Shown in pieces: positions 56,709-64,000 of a stretch of 64,000 nt of DNA. The position numbers and the translations under genes are program-made. The notes beneath the pieces are model-generated. The model searched no databases. It was not told the origin of the DNA and worked only from the letters and a program-made list of their open reading frames with translations. This DNA is from Sweltsa coloradensis. Its lineage: Eukaryota > Arthropoda > Insecta > Plecoptera > Chloroperlidae. How positions within the stretch are numbered: the first letter of the stretch is position 1; the number at the start of each line of letters is the position of its first letter. The stretch covers positions 434,001 through 498,000 of the forward strand of contig JAMZAV010000156.1 in assembly GCA_024449915.1 (NCBI GenBank), read 5' to 3'.

Positions 56709-57306
56709 ACTAGGAAAACGCTAAAGTCCCGCCGCGTTGATGGATGAGCTTATTAAAATTTTAAGTTTGCATGGGATATCTTTACTTTTGCAAGTTCTTT
56801 GTTTTGCTGCCTACGCATTGTAGGTGATTGTTGACAAGTTTCTTTTGTTACCTGTCAATTGGTTTTATTTACCGTAAAAAACTTATATTAAAAGCTTTAT
56901 TTCTATGGATTCTAGCTAACTATTTCAACTTTTTCTTTCAAAAGGTACTACATCACCATAACCTTAATGTCCATGTATAATATGAACGTTGTAGCCCTAC
57001 CCGTTTGGTCAGAATTGGCCCAAATGTCACGAAAATATCGCACTAAAAATCGAAAAAAAATCGTAAAAGTACGATATTCATGAGAAATATTTCTTCGATT
57101 GTACCCAAAAACAATACACCTCTAAGTTCAGAGATTTCGAAGGTCCTGTCAAATTTTCATCAAGATCGGATATGCCGTTTGCCTGGTAGAGAGTTAACAA
57201 ACAGACAGAAAAACAAACAAAAAAAAACAAACAAACAAAAAAAAAAACACCCGAGCTAAATTTTTTGGGGGTCAGTGAAATTGAAGTCTTCGCTTCGCTC
57301 ATCCAA
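56709..57306 (-). mobile_element. Family A Helitron-like element (copy 7, full length)
   Basis: 598 bp. The plus strand starts ACTAGGAAAACGCTAAAGTC, CCGCCGCGTTGATGGATGAG and ends GAAGTCTTCGCTTCGCTCAT, CCAA. The cleanest pair of ends in the window: the AACGC/GCGTT hairpin and the GGATGAGC/GCTCATCC asymmetric pair are both exact. It shares the complete body with 5570-6136. Confidence 0.85.
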
Positions 57307-58265
57307 TAATGTTTCTTTGTTATTTATTTGTGGAAGTCATTTATTACAGTAATCCATCAATGTTTTTTTACGTTTTGTTTAATTTAACAATAAAAACACT
57401 CCCTATTCCAATGAAAACCTCAAAACAACCGTTTATGCGGTACAAGTAACCCTCGTTTCTCTAGTTGCGCGTTACTCCGCTAGAGCACATACTTGCAGCG
57501 ATGTGTTAGCTTGACGTAGTTAATAAAATAACCTTTTAATGTAAGGTATAACTGCGAAGCACAATTAAATGATAATAATGGTTTAACACACAATCGTGGT
57601 TGATGAAGTGCTATTACAAGAAGTGGAAATATCTTGCGCAGAGAATCCAGCTCGTAAACATAAAATTAAGCAGCTTCAAAGTATATTAAAATCCCAACTG
57701 AACGGAAACGTAAAGCGGTTCTGATGAGGACAAGGTTGTCGGGAGACGCGAGGCGAGAGACCATCACACCCAATTACCTCGGACCCTTCTCCACTTTGCC
57801 ATCCAATAGCTAATCTGTGTCAGTTACCTTCGTTTTTAATTCCATTTCTCTGTGGTAACTTGCTGTCAAGAATAATATTATGGGCTCATTTTATGCGGAG
57901 AGAAAAATAATAAAGCTAAAATTTCTTTATAGGCGATCTAAAGAAATAATTTTTGAGTTTTTATTGTTTGATTTGGTATGGCTATTAAATTTGTGATAAT
58001 AGGTAGCACATGTAAAATGTAATGTTTTAACAAATTTGTTATTAATAGTGTGTGTGTTACTTGCTTGAAATAATCGTAACTGCATTTGACACTGCACGGA
58101 CTCTGGAATAAAATGCTAAATAATGTGCTTAAACCTAAAGTACCAGTAGAGTTCTTACAATGCTAACAATGTGATACTCAACACTCATTTATCATCATGC
58201 ATGATCTTTGTAAGCGCCATCATACCAATTCCATTACCCACATCCACGTGAATGAACGTGGCCTT

Positions 58266-58302
58266 CGCACACGCACACGCACACGCACACGCACACGCAC
58301 AC
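58266..58302 (+). repeat. (CACACG)n microsatellite
   Basis: Six hexamers of GCACAC. Confidence 0.95.
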
Positions 58303-60639
58303 TTTGTTCTGCTAAGACCGCGCTTATCGATCCGAACACTTCTACCTGAAGTCTCTTCCTTCTCATCATCAATCTCTCCGCCCCGTTGAACAAACAGCCA
58401 ACTACAAAAACCGTAAATAACACAATCAATTTTTCACTCTCCTCTCAAACACCAAATGACTTCTTCTTCGCCTTCCTTCTCATCCTCCTCCTTCTTTCTT
58501 CTCCTCTTTGTTCCCACAGAAGCTTCATTCAGGACATAAAACACCAGAAGCTAATTTCCATTCTTAGTAATGAAAATCTCATCGATGAAAGCAAGGACAT
58601 AATTAGGGACAGTAGACTTCAGCCATAACGATCAAAGCGACAGATCGCCGACTGCAGCGGAATGCAAATTTAATTTCGTTTCATGTCCAGCCAATTGTAT
58701 TATTAAAATAATCATTAAATTTCACGAAAATTGTTCATTTAAGCGAATAATTGACATTTACGCGAAGCTGCGGTTTACACGCTCATTTGAGGCGAGATTT
58801 CCAAAATTTGTTTTTTGACAATTTACATACATCGATCAAGCTTTTAATATTTTGAATGAAGTGTGTATTTTATTTTATCCGCCTCTAGATGTTTCAATAC
58901 ATTTTTCTATTTGTGTGTCTTAAATGTTTGTTTATTAACATTTTTTATGTAGTAAAAACAAAATTTTTTGATTTAATTAATTTATATATGTATTGATTTT
59001 ATAGAAAATAATAGGCTTTTGGCTACACTTAAATCTCACCACTTTAAATGTAAGCCACTTTTATTTTCCACTTTTTTACATTCCTCGTGTGATCGTTGTC
59101 TATTGTTTTAAAATAATAACAAGTAGCAACTTACTGTACAATATAAGTGTTGTAAACAAAATTGTCAATAAGTATAGTCCAGTGTAATTGCACCAAATAA
59201 AAGATTGGAGGATACACGAAATGAGAATTGTCTCGGGAAAGATATTGGCAAAGGTAAACGAAATGTGCTTCGAGCCAGTATACCTAGATACAAGAACTAA
59301 ACAGCGTAGCTTGAGTCTGCGACTCTTTCTTGCTCGAGGCGAGCCAACAAATAGAACCGTCAGACGTCTTCAATCTTGTTCAGAGCGCTCACTCTCTCAG
59401 ACTCAGTCTGCTATCAGGTACAGCGATCTAGCGCCAGAAAAACCTTGCACCTTACTCGTAATTGTTTCGACCCTAGAATATTATCAGCTTCACCATTGAT
59501 TTATTCAAATCAGATCTCCATCATCGACGATTGTTTTAGCATTACGATGTCAGTACATACATCCATATTTGACACATACACAAAATTAAACAACAAATAC
59601 AATATAAAATTAACTAGTATATAGTTACAGTTAATTCTGCTTCAAGAAAAAAAAAACATGAAAGTGGGTCTTTCTCTTTACTCAGAGCCTACTAGATTTA
59701 TTCACAAGGAGCCAAATAGTCACAACGCAAAGATGAATTACGTGAGTGTGTTCTTTGAAGTGACAAGTTGTTTTTTTTCGTCTCATTAACAATTGAATGT
59801 AGTGTCCCATGTACGTGGAGGTCTATAGAATCCTACATGTCCGGTCTAGCTTCATAATTGTCTGGCGTGACGTGAATGTAGGGCACATGTGTTCCATTGT
59901 GCCAAGTAGATTGAAACCAAACGTGCGGTTTGTACAGATCGAAAACAGATGTTTCACTACTTTGAAATAGTCTCTTTAAAGTCGTAAATGTTGTCAATTC
60001 ATTCTATTGCTGAGTAAAGCATCTCCTTCAAGTGTTAAATACTTGAGTGGATCACTTTATTACAGGCCCTAGATTAATACTGCAACGGGAACTCCGCTCT
60101 TAACGAAACGACACTACGGAGTCAAGGCATGAATATTTCGTAAGTTTTTTGCTTTATGTCGGCTATATTTAGGAACATTGTGGAAATAAGTAATTGAAGT
60201 ACCCTCAATGAGTGTGATTGTACATCGAGAAGGGAAGCAGACAAGCCTTATGGCCTGCATGTTCAAAGAACATTTCCTCTGCAGTTTACTCGGATCCAAT
60301 TCAACTTCAATACATGACTTTCTACCAGGACGACAAGAGTTTGCAGAAGTGCATTCTGCTTATGCTTATTTAATGTGAAATGGTTTCGTTATATCTCCTC
60401 TTGTTCACCAAGGGTATTTACGTTTTTCCCTGTAAACTTTGGGACAATGCTATTTCTAAGTGCCCTACGGTGTTATTGTATAATAACTCGCTCACATCCA
60501 CACCAAAAATTTATTTTATTTGACAAAGAATATACTTTTTTACCTGTTGACTTGGGGTTTGTTTCGAAATCGATACTCTCCAATAACAATTTGTGTATTA
60601 AAGATGCACGGCAATACGTTTTCAATGACCATACAATGT

Positions 60640-60692
60640 CCTCTTTGATAATCTGTTTTTTATAACTGAATAGGATAGACGTAGAATAAATA
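60640..60692 (+). repeat. LINE/SINE 3' tail fragment (family T)
   Basis: TGTCCTCTTTGATAATCTGT, TTTTTATAACTGAATAGGAT, AGACGTAGAATAAATAAATG. Confidence 0.7.
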
Positions 60693-61670
60693 AATGAATA
60701 ATGGAAGCAGGAAAATAATTGGTAAATAACAATGAAATGTAGATCAATCACTCATCTACGTACAAAAACTATACACACCTACTGCTTCAGAATTTGCGTT
60801 TATGCTTTTAGAATATGGGAATATTAAGTTTCGAAAAAGCTTCGTAGCTCATTGTATTATAAAAACCTATGACATTATAGTATTAGTACGGCACAGTTCT
60901 TGAGAAAGTTACGCGAACATTTCTTCGTCGCAACGCTACAGACGATCTGGTTTCTAGCAGTAGCCCCGCCAATGTAACATTCCATGAGACTAAGCAGACT
61001 TGTTAATATGCATCCTACTGCACAATGCAATGTCCTCGTGAAACGCTGCTTGGTTACTAAATCATACATTGTTCGCCACTAGAAAACATTAAACTTTCAC
61101 ACACACTCCAGACCCCCACTCAAGAGCACAGTAAAACAAGATAGGAATTTATTCTGACCAGACACTCATTTTAAATATTAAACCGGTAACAATACCCAGC
61201 CAGCCAAGCAGTTATTATTTAAATTCACTCTTGGGGTCTTTATTATTCAATTTCGTAAAAATTTAAGAAACACTTACGCAAATGCTTCCTTTGTACCAAG
61301 AGTTTTCTGCGAGACTTTATTGCTTTTCGTTTTAAGAAGATAATAGCATGGAAATTATATGTGCAAAGAATTATGCTAATCCACGTTTTAGGTACCTAAG
61401 AGGCGCTTAACTTCTCAGCATTCATCAATCAACGTAATAAACCGCCAACTTTGGGTGCGTTGCGCGTTTACTTTAGCTTTAAACCAAGATTGATGGTGGT
61501 TTATAGGTTTCAAATTCAAATTCGAATAAAATTGTCATTATTAATCACTTTGAGTGTTGGGAAATGTAATCAATAATGTTAATACCCTCGAGATGTAAAC
61601 GAAGACGCTCGACTGTGTAATGACTCACTTTAATAAGAGATTAATATCTACAGATTACAAGCAGTAACTC

Positions 61671-62200
61671 GGTGTAGGTAACGAGCACTACCTGCACCGG
61701 GCTGCTCGAGAGTACCCTAGGTGAGTGCCGGGTGTAGGCGAGTGCACGGTGTAACCGGGCTGCTCGAGAGTACCCTAGTGATTTGGCCGGGTGTAGGCGA
61801 GTGCACGGTGTAGAACTACCCTGCTTGCACCGTACTGCACTGGAGAAACCCTAGGTGAGTCCCCGGTGTAGGCGAGTGCACGGTGTAGAACTACCCTGCT
61901 TGCACCGTACTGCACGAGAGTACCCTAGGTGAGTGCCGGGTGTAGGCGAGTGCACGGTGTAGAACTACCCTGCTTGCACCGGGCTGCACGAGAGTACCCT
62001 AGGTGAGTTGCCGGGTGTAGCGAGTGCACGATGTAGATAACGAGCACTACCTGCACCGGGCTGCTCGAGAGTACCCTACGTGAGCGCCGGGTGTAGGCGA
62101 GTGCACGGTGTACACCGGGCTGCTCGAGAGTACCCTAGTGAGTGCCGGGTGTAGGCGAGTGCACGGTGTAGAACTACCCTGCTTGCACCGGGCTGCCCTA
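61671..62200 (+). repeat. Minisatellite with ~60-80 bp units
   Basis: Seven units are recognisable by GCGAGTGCACGGTGTA, at about 61737, 61797, 61875, 61946, 62022 (ACGATGTA variant), 62096 and 62154. Each unit also has GAGAGTACCCTAG and GTGAGTGCCGGGTGTAGG. Long units insert GAACTACCCTGCTTGCACCG; short units omit it. GC content is far above the flanks. Confidence 0.95.
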
Positions 62201-62829
62201 GATGATCGATGCTAGTAATAACACCCCGGCTTTGTACGGCCGCTGAGCAATGTGGTCATTATGTATTCTTCAGCGTGGGAGTCGAGGGAAGAGTGAAAGG
62301 CGATGAATAGCCTGTTACTTCTAGGGCGGCTTTATGCTCGGCTTCTGACGTTAGACGACCTAGCTTAGTGTTCGAGGAGTCGGCAATACAAGGTGTGATG
62401 GGCCTAGAGGACATTTCTTTATAGTAATCGTAGCTACACTACTAGTTTTTCTTTTTAACTGTTTTATTTTCATATTTTTTTTTGTATTTTGTCCTTGTTC
62501 ATCTTTGGTTCATTAACCAAAATTATTGTACTACTAGAATTAAATTTAGTTATTATTTTTAAAATTATTTTAAATCAATTAAATAAAAAATAAATAAATG
62601 CGTCGTTAATTTATCTGCACCGCGGGTGCTAAGCTCCAACAACGGCCGCATTCAAAGATTAGGACACATCTTTGAGGAGAAGTCATTAACAAAAATTAGT
62701 TTGCCCTTGAATGGTTAACATGAAAAGAATGGCCGAAAGTATAAGGAACAATTTTTTCGTTGATATAAAACCTCAACACGGAAGATAAAACATAAAATGA
62801 TACATGTGATGTTACAACGTTGAACTATC
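62201..62829. other. Intergenic stretch
   Basis: A moderately GC-rich start then AT-rich sequence; nothing recognised. Confidence 0.5.
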
Positions 62830-62919
62830 TTTGGTGGAGGTGCCGGGTTTAATAGTTTTCCTTCTTCAGGTGAATCTATCCCAGCGCGTGGAACATTTCC
62901 ACCCGGCACCGCTATCAAA
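62830..62919. mobile_element. Short TIR element with family E termini
   Basis: TTTGGTGGAGGTGCCGGGTT at the left and a degenerate inverse CACCCGGCACCGCTATCAAA at the right, 90 bp in all. A longer, diverged relative of the 61-bp palindrome. Confidence 0.65.
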
Positions 62920-62950
62920 AGACGTTAACTGTGAGCGGTTGTATTTATCT

Positions 62951-63003
62951 AGGTGCCCGTTAGGGCGCCGCAGCCAATCCGCGGTGCGCTACACACTCTG
63001 GCC
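62951..63003. repeat. Direct repeat, copy 1
   Basis: AGGTGCCCGTTAGGGCGCCG, CAGCCAATCCGCGGTGCGCT, ACACACTCTGGCC; repeated with about 90% match at 63205-63256. Confidence 0.8.
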
Positions 63004-63204
63004 CCTTATACCGCAAGCAAAGTTGGGATTATTTCGAGGTGTTACCCAGCCGTCTTGAAACGTGATGTGAACTTGAAAACTATCAAAATCAGGGGAGTTT
63101 GGGTACCTGACTTCACATGCCAAATTTGGTTGGGGTACGAGCATTCCTTCTTGGTGAAAAAATGTCTAGAAACATGATCAAAATCACTTTAAGGCTGTTA
63201 GTTT

Positions 63205-63256
63205 AGGTGCCCGTTAAGGCGCCGTAGCCAAGCCGCGGTGTGCTACACAATCTGGC
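63205..63256. repeat. Direct repeat, copy 2
   Basis: AGGTGCCCGTTAAGGCGCCG, TAGCCAAGCCGCGGTGTGCT, ACACAATCTGGC; 254 bp from copy 1. The minus strand has TTGGCTACGGCGCC, faintly A-box-like. Confidence 0.8.
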
Positions 63257-63261
63257 ACACA

Positions 63262-63333
63262 AGCTTATGTACCCTCCTACATTTTCGCAATCTTAATAAA
63301 TAGATTGCGAATTTGAAAGAGGGTACATAAGCT
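63262..63333. repeat. 72-bp stem-loop
   Basis: AGCTTATGTACCCTC pairs exactly with GAGGGTACATAAGCT, and inside it TTCGCAATCT pairs with AGATTGCGAA around a TAATAAAT loop. It starts 5 bp after the second direct repeat. Confidence 0.9.
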
Positions 63334-64000
63334 AAACATTTCTCTTATATCTCATTGCTTTTGATTGTGTAAAGTTTGGCTGTTTTTTTACAAGGTTTTT
63401 GTTATGTGTGAGATGTATCATTCGACAATGTGTTGATAGAGCGGCTTCGCTCCCTTTGTTGGGAACTCTCTCCTCCAGCTTGATAATACAGGCAGACATA
63501 ATTCAACACTGTGCGCGTCTGATGTTTTGGTCATGTAATTATTTCAGTGTATTAGCAGCAATTTAAACGCACATAAATTACACTTTTGTTTTGACAGACG
63601 ATGAATGAGGTGACATTTGTGTGCGTATGCTATACCTGGTGGCAGATGTACGCGGACATTCTCTCTCTCTCTCTCTCTCTTCTACATCCAAAGCGACCTG
63701 TATATTTATGTTTGGTCCGGAAAGTTTCACATAAATGGAAATGTCAATATTTGTTTACTCATTATTTTGGCGAAATCCAGGTAACGAGGGTCGTCTGTTT
63801 GTTAGGCGAACATAGACTAATTATTTCATTCAATTAATATTTACCTGCTTGATGTTTCTCTTGTAAATGCTTCAAATACATTGACTGTTTATTGCAACGT
63901 AACCAAATGAATTTATAAAGCTGGAAGTAGGCTCTAAATTAAAACAATGTGATGATTATTTAATGTGGCTTTAGAATTATGTCTAAATATACTTAAAAAT
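63334..64000. other. Intergenic stretch with (CT)n
   Basis: A (CT)n run lies at 63660-63681. No gene recognised. Confidence 0.5.

Larger units (their letters stand above)
57307..61670. other. Long AT-rich intergenic stretch
   Basis: About 4.4 kb without a recognisable gene. It contains one CACACG microsatellite and one family T tail. ORFs of 74-103 codons (for example 59188-59499) carry no recognised motif. Confidence 0.5.

Noticed and set aside
61671..62200. Possible CRISPR array or rDNA spacer
   Set aside because: Units are contiguous tandem repeats of about 60-80 bp without unique spacers, and no rRNA sequence is recognisable nearby.

Overview
This is a 64 kb piece of an AT-rich animal nuclear genome, probably from an invertebrate; I cannot assign a phylum from the sequence. 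The evidence is the dense mix of tRNA-derived SINEs, decayed LINE tails, palindromic MITEs, hAT-, Harbinger- and Helitron-like non-autonomous elements and many microsatellites, with only one convincing protein-coding gene. There is no operon structure, no bacterial gene and no CRISPR array. Most open frames in the window are chance ORFs or readings through simple repeats.

The one clear gene is an intronless, intact 403-codon F-box/leucine-rich-repeat gene at 46145-47356 (+), with a poly(A) signal 228 bp after the stop. A decayed minus-strand coding region of unknown identity lies at about 52.35-53.25 kb, spread over at least three frames. A 75-codon ORF remnant sits inside a terminal-inverted-repeat element at about 27.2-27.9 kb. 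An LTR of about 364 bp with an adjacent primer-binding-site-like sequence lies at 35.66-36.04 kb.

The rest is a layered repeat landscape. (1) A family of related Helitron-like elements (A, C and D here) ends in a small hairpin followed by TTTTCCTAGT or a close variant, and begins with TTGGATGAGC- or ACGAGGGAGC-type heads. Copies lie at 0-0.14, 2.2-2.7, 5.6-6.1, 8.6-9.4, 18.1-18.4, 22.6-23.8, 24.7-25.2, 38.8-39.3, 39.8-40.6, 44.0, 55.6-56.4 and 56.7-57.3 kb. A companion family (B) has that CCTAGT end at both termini in mirror orientation. (2) Two tRNA-derived SINE families occur in up to seven copies each, with several LINE/SINE tails. (3) A 20-bp terminus, GACCCGGCACCTCCACCAAA, is shared by several element types, including a 61-bp near-perfect palindrome present twice. 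(4) A hAT-like element at 13.7-15.3 kb has an 8-bp target duplication and carries a nested Harbinger-like element with a TTA duplication. (5) Several long palindromes occur, two of which, at 44.4-44.9 kb, carry hammerhead-ribozyme-like cores of the kind known from Penelope-like retroelements. (6) A minisatellite of about 75 bp lies at 61.7-62.2 kb.

The layout is intergenic or heterochromatin-like sequence around one compact gene. Nested insertions allow relative ages to be read at 13.7-15.3, 22.6-24.0, 44.0-45.1 and 55.6-57.3 kb. Copy boundaries given as approximate are eye-aligned; no alignment or database search was run.
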